From contig CANFWT010000015.1 in the NCBI GenBank assembly GCA_947450895.1, forward strand, positions 1 through 43,991: a DNA stretch of 43,991 nt. Reading direction: 5' to 3'. The first letter of the stretch is position 1. The number at the start of each line of letters is the position of its first letter. Below are positions 16,398-24,029 of the stretch, piece by piece. The stretch is from Comamonadaceae bacterium (lineage in GTDB: Bacteria > Pseudomonadota > Gammaproteobacteria > Burkholderiales > Burkholderiaceae_C). The translations under genes were made by a program, and so were the position numbers. The notes beneath the pieces are model-generated. The model made no database searches. It saw only the letters and a program-made list of their open reading frames with translations, and was not told the origin of the DNA.

Positions 16398-17654
16398 TTA
16401 CTGCAAATGGTTGTAAGGCCCCGCGCCCGACTCATCGATGTAGCGTCCTTGCGCGAACCGGTCCATGGTGAACCCCGCGCTATAAGGATGCGCCGCGTCA
16501 TTGGCAATCGTGTGCGCAAAACACCAGCCCGACGCTGGCGTCGCTTTGAAGCCGCCGTAGCACCAGCCACCATTGAGGTACAAGCCATCGACCGGCGTCT
16601 TGGTAATGATGGGGCTGCCGTCCGGCGTCATGTCCATGATGCCGCCCCAGTGCCGCAGCACCCGCAGGCGCGCGGCGCTCGGCATGGCGCTGACCAGGGC
16701 CTGGGTGACTTCGCTCACATTGGCCAGGTTGCCGCGTTGGGCATACGAGTTATAGCGGTCAATGTGGCCGCCAAACACCAGGCCACCCTTGTCGGACTGC
16801 GAGAAATAGAAGTACGAGGCCGACCAGACCACCACGTGGTTGACCACGGGCTTGATGGATTCGCTCACATAGGCTTGCAGCACATGGCTCTCTATGGGCA
16901 GCTCCAGCCCGGCTTTTTGCGCCAGCAGCGAGGTATGACCCGCCACCGCAATGCCAACCTTGCCCGCGCTGATATCACCACGCGTGGTTTTGACACCGGT
17001 AATGCGCTCGCCCGACCACTGGTAGTCCAGCACTTCGCAGTTTTGGATGATGTCCACGCCCAGCGCGTTGGCTGCGCGCGCATAGCCCCAGACCACAGCA
17101 TCGTGGCGGGCGGTGCCTGCGTCGGGCTGCAGCATGGCGCCGTAGATGGGAAAACGGGCCTTGTCTGAGAAATCAAGGTAGGGCGCCTCTTTCATCACGT
17201 CTTCGCGCGTCAGTATGTCGGCGCGTATGCCATTCAAGCGCATGATGTTGGCGCGCCGTATTTGCGCGTCCTGCGCGCTGGGTGACATGGTGACGTACAA
17301 ATAGCCGCGCGGCGAGAACATCACGTTGTAGTTCAGGTCTTGCGACATGCCGCGCCACAAGGACATGCTGTGCTCGTAGAACGCCGTGTTGTCCTGCATC
17401 ATGTAGTTTGAGCGCACGATGGTGGTGTTGCGCCCCGCGTTGCCCGAGCCGATATAGCCTTTTTCCAGCACCGCAATGTTTTTAATGCCGTGGTTCTTGG
17501 CCAGGTAATAGGCGGTGGCCAGTCCGTGGCCTCCGCCGCCCACGATGATCACGTCGTAGGTCTTCTTAGGCTCGGGGTCGCGCCAGGCGCGGTCCCAATT
17601 TTTATGCCCCGACAGCGCGTTGCGCAACAGGGACCAGGCCGAGTAATGGGACAT
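16398..17654 (-). CDS. soxB: Sarcosine oxidase beta subunit (SoxB)
   Basis: Catalytic flavin subunit, 418 residues. Start ATG 17654 follows a GGAGAG ribosome binding site; the frame is open to 17765 but that upstream part overlaps the end of the preceding gene. FAD is bound by YDVIIVGGGGHGLATAYYL (about residues 33-51), followed by GNAGRNTTIVRSNY. His184 in RHDAVVWGYAR aligns with the histidine that covalently holds FMN in characterised heterotetrameric sarcosine oxidases. The protein ends with the substrate-pocket GGWCYGGFKATPASGW region, also typical. It is 28 bp after the dimethylglycine dehydrogenase-like gene and leads the B-D-A-G set. Confidence 0.93.
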   Translation of the reverse strand: MSHYSAWSLLRNALSGHKNWDRAWRDPEPKKTYDVIIVGGGGHGLATAYYLAKNHGIKNIAVLEKGYIGSGNAGRNTTIVRSNYMMQDNTAFYEHSMSLWRGMSQDLNYNVMFSPRGYLYVTMSPSAQDAQIRRANIMRLNGIRADILTREDVMKEAPYLDFSDKARFPIYGAMLQPDAGTARHDAVVWGYARAANALGVDIIQNCEVLDYQWSGERITGVKTTRGDISAGKVGIAVAGHTSLLAQKAGLELPIESHVLQAYVSESIKPVVNHVVVWSASYFYFSQSDKGGLVFGGHIDRYNSYAQRGNLANVSEVTQALVSAMPSAARLRVLRHWGGIMDMTPDGSPIITKTPVDGLYLNGGWCYGGFKATPASGWCFAHTIANDAAHPYSAGFTMDRFAQGRYIDESGAGPYNHLQ

Positions 17655-17682
17655 CAGGCTCTCTCCAGTTTCCAATTTCCAA

Positions 17683-20112
17683 CTAAATGCGCATGCGTTT
17701 GGCTTCGGGGTCGAAGGGCGGGTCCATCTGCAAGCGGGCCGGTCGGCGTTCACCCAAAATTTCAATCTCCAGCGTCATATCGGGCTTGAAGCACTCGGTC
17801 GGAATGTAGCCCTGCGCCAGCGACTGGTCCACATAGTGGCCGTAGCCGCCAGATGTGACCCAGCCGACCACCTTGCCGTCCACCCATATCGGTTCGTCGC
17901 CCATCACGTCGCAGTCCAGTGCGTCCACCACCATGAAGATGCGGGTCTTCTTGGGGCCGTCCGTCTTTTCCTTGATCGCGGCCGCCTTGCCGATGTACTC
18001 GTGCTTGTCGAGTTTGACAAAGCGGTCCAGACCGGCTTCGAAAGGCCCGTAGATGGGGCGGAATTCGCGGAACCAGGTGCCGAAGTTCTTTTCCAGCCGC
18101 AAGCACAAAAGCGCGCGCATGCCAAAGTTTTTGATGCCCAAATCGGCACCGGCTTGCATGATGCTCTCGTACAAGCGGCGCTGGTATTCGGGTGCGACCC
18201 AGATTTCAAATCCCAGGTCGCCGGTGTAGGTAACGCGGTTGACCATGGCGTGCACGGTGGCTACTTCCATTTCGCGGTAGTCCATGAACTTGAAGGCTTC
18301 GCCCGACACATCGTCGTCGGTCAGGCGTTGCAGCAGTTCGCGCGACTTCGGCCCGGCAATCGACAGGCCGACGAGCTTCATGCCGTAGGGCGTGATGGCC
18401 ACCGATCCGTCTTTGGGCAAAGTCTGCTCAAACCAGCGCATGTGATAAACCTGCGCTTGAGAAGAACCCCACATCATGAAGCGCTCTTCTGCTGCCTTGG
18501 CAATGGTGAAGTCGCCGATGATCTTGCCCTTGTGGTTGAGCATGGGGCACAACTGTAGACGGCCGATCTTGGGCAGCGTGTTGGTCATCTGGCCTTGCAG
18601 CCAGGCCTCGGCGCCGGGGCCGGTGATTTCGTACTTGGCAAAGTTGGCGATCTCGGTCACGCCCACGGCTTCGCGCACCGCCTTGCATTCGGCCTTGATG
18701 TGGGGGAAGTCGTTGGAGCGGTGGAAGGACACCACGTCCTTGGCCTCGGCCACCGAGGGCGCAAACCACAGCGGTGTTTCCATGCCCCAGGAGTCGCCCA
18801 TCACCGCGCCTTGTTCGACGAACTTGTCGTACAGCGAGGTGGTTTGCAGCGGACGGCCTGCGGGCAACTCCTCATTTGGAAAGCGGATGCGAAAGCGCCG
18901 CGAATAGTTCTCGCGCACCTTGGCGTTGGTGTAGGTGCGGGTGGCCCAGTCGCCGTAGCGCGCCACATCCATGCCCCAGATGTCAAAGCCGGGGTCGCCG
19001 TCGACCATCCAGTTACTGAGCGCTAGCCCGACGCCGCCGCCTTGGCTGAAACCGGCCATCACGCCGCAGGCACTCCAGAAATTGGTGCGCCCTTGCACGG
19101 GCCCGACCAGCGGGTTGCCGTCGGGCGCGAAGGTGAAGGGGCCGTTGATCACGCGTTTGATGCCCGCGTTCTCCAGGGTAGGGAAATGCTTGAAGGCGAT
19201 CTCCAGCGAGGGCGCGATGCGGTCCAGGTCGGGCTGCAGCAGCTCCTGGCCAAAGCTCCAGGGTGTGGTTTTGGTGGACCAGGGCTTGCCCGCTTGCTCG
19301 TACACGCCCAAGACCATGCCCTTGCCTTCTTGGCGCAAATAGCTCTCGGCGCCAAAGTCGATCACGTGGCCAATTTCCTTGCCCGCGCTCTTGTTGAACG
19401 CTTCCACTTCAGGAATGTCGTCGGTCACCAAGTACATGTGCTCCATAGCCAGCACCGGCAGCTCAATGCCCACCATGCGGCCCACCTCGCGCGCCCACAG
19501 GCCGCCGGCGTTGACCACGTGCTCGCACTCGACCACGCCTTTGTTGGTGATCACGCGCCAGGTGCCGTCGGGTTTTTGTTCCAGGCTTTCCACCTTGGTT
19601 TGCACTTCAATGGTGGCGCCGCCAATGCGCGCCGCCTTGGCATAGGCGTAGGTGGTGCCGCTGGGGTCCAGGTGGCCTTCGTTGGGGTCGAGCAGGGCGC
19701 CCAGGAAGTATTTTTCTTCGATGAAGGGGAAGTAGTTGAGTGCCTCTTTGACCGAGATGATCTCGGTTTCCATGCCCAAATAGCGGCCGCGTGCCACCGT
19801 CATTTTCAAAAACTCCATGCGCTCGGGCGTGTCGGCCAGCATGATGCCGGGGGACTTGTGCATGCCGCAGCTTTGGCCGGAGATGCGCTCCAACTCCTCA
19901 TACAAGCTCACGGTGTAGCTTTGCAGCATGGCCACGTTGGGGTCGCCGTTGAGGGTATGAAAGCCGCCGGCCGCGTGCCAGGTGGAGCCGGAAGTGAGCT
20001 GATCGCGCTCGATCAGCATCACGTCGCTCCAGCCTTTTTTTGTCAGGTGGTAGAGCACCGAGCACCCTACCACGCCACCACCAATGACTACTACCCGTGC
20101 TGTTGTTTTCAC
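17683..20112 (-). CDS. FAD-dependent dimethylglycine/sarcosine dehydrogenase-like protein with GcvT domain
   Basis: An 809-residue fusion: an N-terminal DAO-type FAD domain (GGGVVG at 11-16; His46 in STWHAAGG, the position that covalently binds FAD in dimethylglycine and sarcosine dehydrogenases), a linker domain, and a C-terminal GcvT-type folate domain from about residue 440. It would demethylate an N-methylated glycine such as dimethylglycine and give 5,10-methylene-tetrahydrofolate. The start is GTG 20112 with AAGGA 8 bases upstream. Its place between a methyltransferase and soxBDAG supports the dimethylglycine step, but the substrate cannot be fixed from sequence; sarcosine and other methylamino acids are possible. 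Confidence 0.85.
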   Translation of the reverse strand: MKTTARVVVIGGGVVGCSVLYHLTKKGWSDVMLIERDQLTSGSTWHAAGGFHTLNGDPNVAMLQSYTVSLYEELERISGQSCGMHKSPGIMLADTPERMEFLKMTVARGRYLGMETEIISVKEALNYFPFIEEKYFLGALLDPNEGHLDPSGTTYAYAKAARIGGATIEVQTKVESLEQKPDGTWRVITNKGVVECEHVVNAGGLWAREVGRMVGIELPVLAMEHMYLVTDDIPEVEAFNKSAGKEIGHVIDFGAESYLRQEGKGMVLGVYEQAGKPWSTKTTPWSFGQELLQPDLDRIAPSLEIAFKHFPTLENAGIKRVINGPFTFAPDGNPLVGPVQGRTNFWSACGVMAGFSQGGGVGLALSNWMVDGDPGFDIWGMDVARYGDWATRTYTNAKVRENYSRRFRIRFPNEELPAGRPLQTTSLYDKFVEQGAVMGDSWGMETPLWFAPSVAEAKDVVSFHRSNDFPHIKAECKAVREAVGVTEIANFAKYEITGPGAEAWLQGQMTNTLPKIGRLQLCPMLNHKGKIIGDFTIAKAAEERFMMWGSSQAQVYHMRWFEQTLPKDGSVAITPYGMKLVGLSIAGPKSRELLQRLTDDDVSGEAFKFMDYREMEVATVHAMVNRVTYTGDLGFEIWVAPEYQRRLYESIMQAGADLGIKNFGMRALLCLRLEKNFGTWFREFRPIYGPFEAGLDRFVKLDKHEYIGKAAAIKEKTDGPKKTRIFMVVDALDCDVMGDEPIWVDGKVVGWVTSGGYGHYVDQSLAQGYIPTECFKPDMTLEIEILGERRPARLQMDPPFDPEAKRMRI

Positions 20113-20166
20113 TGTTGCGTTCCTTGTTTGAAAGAATGTGTCAATCGTTGTTGGGCAGCTGGCGCC

Positions 20167-21726
20167 TCAAAAGTCGGTGGGCGCGCCGCCCTCGGACTTG
20201 CGCTTGGCCACGAAGGCGTCGAGTTCTTCCTCGATGGCCGGGTCCATGTAGGGGCGCTCATAGGAGGCCAGCTCTTTTTGCCAGACGGCGTTGGCTTTGT
20301 CGTAGGCGGTGGGGCGACCACCTTCGTCCCAGGTCTCATAGTTGCGCCAGTCGGAGATGATGGGCGAATAAAACGCCGTCTCAAAGCGCTCCAGCGTGTG
20401 CGCAGTGCCAAAGTAATGTCCGCCAGGGCCCACATCGCGCACCGCGTCCAGGCCCAAACCGGCCGGGCTCACGTCCAGCGGCGTCAAGAATTCGGCCACC
20501 ATTTGCAACAGGTCGCAGTCCAGGATGAATTTCTCAAACGAGGCCGTCAGGCCGCCCTCCATCCAGCCCGCGCTGTGCATGATGAAGTTGCCCCCCGCTT
20601 GTGTGAGCGCCCACAGCGAAAACACCGACTCGTAGGCCGCCTGTGCGTCCACGGTGTTGGCCGCGTTGACGTTGCTGGTGCGGTAGGGAATGCCGTATTT
20701 GCGGCACAGTTGCCCGCCTACCAACACTGCTTTCATGTATTCGGGCGTGCCAAAGGCGGGGGCGCCGCTTTTCATGTCCACATTGCTGGTAAAGCCGCCG
20801 TAGACCACCGGCGCGCCCGGGCGCACCAATTGGGTGAGCGCAATACCGGCCAGCGCCTCGGCGTTTTGCTGCGCCAGGGCCCCGGCAATCGTCACCGGTG
20901 CCATGGCGCCTGCCAAGGTGAAGGGCGTGAGGATGATGATCTGGTTGCGCGAGGACATTTCCAGAATGCCCTGCAGCATGGGCGTGTCCAGGCGCAGCGG
21001 CGACGAACTGTTGATGATGGAAAACAGCGAAGGCTCGCGCTCCATCTGCTCGTGGCTGATGCCGCGCGCGATGCGGGCAATTTCCAGCCCGTCCTGGTTG
21101 CGCTCTTTGCCCAGTGAATAGGCGTGAAAGGCTTTGTCGGTGAGCTTGGCGATGTCAGACAGGCAATCGAGGTGGCGGATGGAGGCGTGCAAATCCACGG
21201 GTTCAACGGGGTAGCCACCCGAGCAGTGGATGATGTCGTAGCGCTGCGCCAGCTTCACCAAATTGCGGAAGTCTTGTTGGTTGCCAGCACGCCGTCCGCC
21301 TTGCATGTCCGATGCGTTGGGCGGGCTGGCGACCTGGGCAAAGGCCAGGTTTTTGCCGCCAATGTGCACGTTGCGCTCGGGGTTGCGTGCGTGCAGGGTG
21401 AACTCTGACGGACAGGTTTTGATGGCCTCCAAAATCAGGTTGCGGTCAAAGCGCACCCGCTCCGAGCCTGGGCGCACATCGGCCCCGGCTTTTTTCAAAA
21501 TCTCACGCGCGCCTTCGTGCATGAAGTCCATGCCCATTTCTTCCAGGATGGTGAGTGAGGCGTTGTGGATGGCCTCCAACTCGTCCTCAGACACCATGGG
21601 GGTGGGTGCGAAGCGGTGCTTCAGATGGCGGTACTTGGTGGTGGACGGTGCAACGCGAATGCTGCCGCTGCCGCGACCGGCGCGACGGCGTGCCGGGGCT
21701 GCGGGCGTTGTTGCTTCTTCTGTCAT
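20167..21726 (-). CDS. MttB-like (trimethylamine/quaternary-amine) corrinoid methyltransferase family protein
   Basis: A 519-residue member of the MttB superfamily, whose members transfer a methyl group from a methylated amine to a cobalamin-bound corrinoid protein. There is no in-frame amber codon, so it is a non-pyrrolysine member like the glycine betaine methyltransferase MtgB, not true MttB. Visible features are FAPTPMVSEDELEAIHNASLTILEEMG-type N-terminus, VYGGFTSNVDMKSGAP, the long YGIPYRTSN stretch and FILDCDLLQMV. The N-terminal ~30 residues are Ala/Arg-rich and not conserved. Start ATG 21726 has GGAG 9 bases upstream; GTG 21741 is an alternative. First gene of the soxBDAG operon. Glycine betaine is the likeliest substrate by context. 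No corrinoid protein, activase or folate methyltransferase gene is in the window. Confidence 0.85.
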   Translation of the reverse strand: MTEEATTPAAPARRRAGRGSGSIRVAPSTTKYRHLKHRFAPTPMVSEDELEAIHNASLTILEEMGMDFMHEGAREILKKAGADVRPGSERVRFDRNLILEAIKTCPSEFTLHARNPERNVHIGGKNLAFAQVASPPNASDMQGGRRAGNQQDFRNLVKLAQRYDIIHCSGGYPVEPVDLHASIRHLDCLSDIAKLTDKAFHAYSLGKERNQDGLEIARIARGISHEQMEREPSLFSIINSSSPLRLDTPMLQGILEMSSRNQIIILTPFTLAGAMAPVTIAGALAQQNAEALAGIALTQLVRPGAPVVYGGFTSNVDMKSGAPAFGTPEYMKAVLVGGQLCRKYGIPYRTSNVNAANTVDAQAAYESVFSLWALTQAGGNFIMHSAGWMEGGLTASFEKFILDCDLLQMVAEFLTPLDVSPAGLGLDAVRDVGPGGHYFGTAHTLERFETAFYSPIISDWRNYETWDEGGRPTAYDKANAVWQKELASYERPYMDPAIEEELDAFVAKRKSEGGAPTDF

Positions 21727-21832
21727 GAGGTGTGTCTCCACGTTGAACCGACGGTGCTGCGCTTGACCCCTGCAGGGCCATCGCGAATTCTATGCAGTGC
21801 ACGCGGAGCCCACCCTCGCGCGCTGGGCCTGG

Positions 21833-21851
21833 CGCAATTTAATAAATTGCG
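21833..21851. promoter_or_regulatory. Perfect AT-centred dyad upstream of the methyltransferase operon
   Basis: Arms CGCAATTT and AAATTGCG around a 3-base spacer, 107 bp upstream of the mttB-like start codon and between it and the SWIB terminator. Its size and symmetry fit an operator for a dimeric regulator of the methylamine operon. No regulator gene lies next to it. A weak -10-like TAGAAT on the minus strand lies downstream of it (near 21788-21793), without a good -35 element. Confidence 0.4.
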
Positions 21852-21868
21852 TACCGGTGCACGGACAC

Positions 21869-21899
21869 AAAAAAAGCCGGTCGATAACCGGCTTTTTTT
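21869..21899 (-). terminator. Rho-independent terminator after the SWIB gene
   Basis: Stem GCCGGT (21876-21881) with ACCGGC (21887-21892), 5-base loop, flanked by seven A on the left and seven T on the right, so the A/T tracts extend the stem and a U-run is present on both strands. It lies 35 bp after the SWIB stop on the minus strand and should separate that gene from the mttB-like operon downstream. Confidence 0.85.
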
Positions 21900-21933
21900 A
21901 AGTGCAACGCAGCGGTGAAGCTGGCAGCTTAGA

Positions 21934-22296
21934 TTACGACAGGTGTTTGCCGATCAGTCCAGCCATCTCGAACATGGTGACCTGGGCTTTGCCGAACACG
22001 GCCTTCAATTTCTCGTCTGAATTGATGTTGCGCTTGTTGGTGGCGTCTTGCAGTTTGTGCTTTTTGATGTAAACCCACAACTTGCTGACCACTTCGGTGC
22101 GAGGCAGGGGCGTTGCGCCCACGACGGCGGCCAATGCGGCGCTGGGGGTCAGAGGCTTCATGAAGGCAGCGTTGACAGCACGCTTCTTGGCCGGCACCTT
22201 GGCAGCGACTTTTTTCGCAGGGGCTGCGGCTTTGACGGCTGTAACCTTTTTTGCAGGTGCGGCTTTTTTAGCGGGGGCTTTTTTTGCAGTTGCCAT
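21934..22296 (-). CDS. SWIB/MDM2-domain protein with Ala/Lys-rich histone-like tail
   Basis: A 120-residue protein with two parts. Residues 1-41 are an Ala/Lys/Pro-rich basic tail of AKK/PAKK repeats, like histone H1 and bacterial histone-like proteins, expected to bind DNA non-specifically. Residues 46-120 are a SWIB fold (LTPSAALAAVVGATPLPRTE, VVSKLWVYIKKHKLQD, KAVFGKAQVTMFEMAGLIGKHL). SWIB proteins occur in Chlamydia and several proteobacteria and are thought to act in chromatin or DNA organisation, but no biochemical role is established for this type. AAGGA lies 10 bases before the ATG. Single gene with its own terminator. Confidence 0.88.
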   Translation of the reverse strand: MATAKKAPAKKAAPAKKVTAVKAAAPAKKVAAKVPAKKRAVNAAFMKPLTPSAALAAVVGATPLPRTEVVSKLWVYIKKHKLQDATNKRNINSDEKLKAVFGKAQVTMFEMAGLIGKHLS

Positions 22297-22481
22297 TGTG
22301 AGATCGTCCTTAGGGAAGTGAATGTATTGCCAGCGATAAACTCCTCAGCTGGAACGCGCATGCTACTGGAGAAAAGGCCACATTCCTAGACGGGGAAATA
22401 CTTTTTAGGGTGGGAAATCGCTTTTTTTTGGTACGCCCATGCGTGGCTTTTCTAATTTTCGGTTCGACAGAGCAACATCCC

Positions 22482-23000
22482 ATGTCCAAATTCACACCCA
22501 CCACAGACCTGTGTGACCAGCACCTTGATGATGCGTCCGGCAATTTTCGTGTTTTGCCGCCTTCATTTATGGATTTTGGTCTCTTCAAGCGATTTTTTGG
22601 TCCGGTAGTGACGGTCCAGTGCGTGGACGACAACACCAGTGTGAAAGCGGCCCTCGAGTCCCCAGGTTGGAGGGATTGCGCAGATGGTCGCGTAGCGCAG
22701 GTGCTTGTCGTGGCCGGTGGGGCCTCCTTGCGACGCGCCCTCATGGGTGGAAAGCTCGGCGCCCATGCAGCGCGCAATGGGTGGGCCGGAGTGGTGGTGG
22801 ACGGCTGTGTGCGGGATGCGGGTGAACTGGCCGGGTGCGCGGTCGGTATCCGTGCCTTGGGTCTGGTGCCTATGCCAACCCAGCGCCGCTTGCCAGGGGC
22901 AACGCAAATTGACGTGCAGATTCAAGGGGTTTGGGTGCGGCCGGGCGACTGGTTGTACGCGGATGAGGACGGCATCGTGGTGAGCGCCCAGCGCCTTTAG
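22482..23000 (+). CDS. RraA-fold protein, probable 4-hydroxy-4-methyl-2-oxoglutarate/oxaloacetate aldolase
   Basis: A 172-residue RraA-fold protein. It contains G-x20-R-D-x2-E (from the second Gly of GGKLG to CVRDAGE), the metal- and substrate-binding motif that marks class II pyruvate aldolases of the HMG/CHA aldolase group, whereas true RraA regulators of RNase E lack the acidic residue. So an aldolase or oxaloacetate decarboxylase is favoured over a regulator; this is inference from the motif. Start ATG 22482 (MSKFTPTTDL, the common N-terminus); the frame extends upstream to 22410 without support. It is divergent from the SWIB gene and convergent with the next DMT gene. Confidence 0.85.
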   Translation: MSKFTPTTDLCDQHLDDASGNFRVLPPSFMDFGLFKRFFGPVVTVQCVDDNTSVKAALESPGWRDCADGRVAQVLVVAGGASLRRALMGGKLGAHAARNGWAGVVVDGCVRDAGELAGCAVGIRALGLVPMPTQRRLPGATQIDVQIQGVWVRPGDWLYADEDGIVVSAQRL

Positions 23001-23009
23001 GTCCGTTAT

Positions 23010-23975
23010 TTACGTGGCTTGGCCGGATCCCTCGCCTTGCGGCAAGGTTGCAAGCAGCAGGCCCAGAAGTGCGACAGCAAAGGCGCTTGCCTGCAGCGCG
23101 GTAAAAGGCTCTTTGAAAAATAGAGCTCCAATGCCTGCGGCCGTGAGCGGCAGCATGACGCTGAATACCCCGGCCTGGCCGGCGGGCACTGTTTGCAAAC
23201 CTGTCATCCACAACCAGACCGTGCCAACGCTGGCAGCCAGTGCGTAAAACACCAGCAAGCCCCAAGACGCGGGGTGCACGGCAGCAAAGTCAAACTTCAG
23301 CGCAAAGAACACGCCGGCGGGCGTCATCAGAGCAAATCCATAGAGATTGATGATGGCGGCGATGCGCTTGGGGCTGATGTTGGCAGTCAAACGCTTGCCA
23401 ATGACGATGTATGCGGCCTCGCACACCACCGACCCAAACACCAGCAGATTGCCCCACAGGGCGCGCTGCGCATCAACGGCGCTCAGCGGTGTGCCTGCCG
23501 GCTGTTTGGCCAAGGACAGCAGCGCCATCCCCGCAGCGCCGCAGGCCACTGCCAGCCAGATGCGCAAGCCCATGCGTTCTTTAAGAAAGATGCCGCTCAT
23601 CAGCGCTGAGACGGCCGGGATACCGGCCAGGATGACGCCAGCAGAAACCGTACTGGTCATGCTCACGCCAAACAGCATGCAGATGGAGAACATGAAATTG
23701 CCCAAAAATGATTCAAAAAACAGCAGGATGCGCGTGCGCCGATCCAGTGGCGCTTCCGTTTTGGGCTTTTTGAGCCAGCCCGCCATGGCCACCGCCGCGA
23801 TGCCAAAGCGCATCCAGCCCAGCAAAAACACGGGAATGGCCGCCACCAGCGGCTTGCTCATGGAGACATACACCCCCACCAAGGTCATGCTCAGGGCCAG
23901 ACACAGGTAGGCCAATGGACGTTGGAAACGGTGGGACAAAGTGTTGAAACTGGAGGTTGAAGGCAGGGCGCGCAC
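23010..23975 (-). CDS. EamA/DMT-family transporter
   Basis: Inner-membrane protein of 321 residues with about ten predicted helices in two EamA repeats (LALSMTLVGVYVSMSKPLVAAIP at the start; SVGTVWLWMTGLQTVPAGQAGVFSVMLPL in the second repeat). The family exports small metabolites; substrate unknown. The start is uncertain: GTG 23975 is the longest option and no ribosome binding site is obvious; TTG near residue 21 or ATG at residue 30 are shorter possibilities, although the last would cut the first helix. It is divergent from agmatinase with at most 54 bp between starts, so the two promoters must overlap if both starts are right. Confidence 0.85.
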   Translation of the reverse strand: MRALPSTSSFNTLSHRFQRPLAYLCLALSMTLVGVYVSMSKPLVAAIPVFLLGWMRFGIAAVAMAGWLKKPKTEAPLDRRTRILLFFESFLGNFMFSICMLFGVSMTSTVSAGVILAGIPAVSALMSGIFLKERMGLRIWLAVACGAAGMALLSLAKQPAGTPLSAVDAQRALWGNLLVFGSVVCEAAYIVIGKRLTANISPKRIAAIINLYGFALMTPAGVFFALKFDFAAVHPASWGLLVFYALAASVGTVWLWMTGLQTVPAGQAGVFSVMLPLTAAGIGALFFKEPFTALQASAFAVALLGLLLATLPQGEGSGQAT

Positions 23976-24029
23976 GCCAGTGTTTTAGGCGGCGCTGCGA
24001 TTACCATGCGGGTCCATGGAGGTTACACG

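Noticed and set aside
19042..21117. Open frame of 691 codons on the + strand spanning two minus-strand genes
   Set aside because: It runs antisense across the end of one gene and most of another, is His/Gly/Val-rich and matches no family.
20167..21726. Pyrrolysine-encoded trimethylamine methyltransferase
   Set aside because: No in-frame amber codon is present and no pyl genes are seen; only non-pyrrolysine members fit.
21727..21868. Glycine or folate riboswitch upstream of the methylamine operon
   Set aside because: I looked for the conserved glycine-aptamer core and saw none; the only clear structure is the short dyad.
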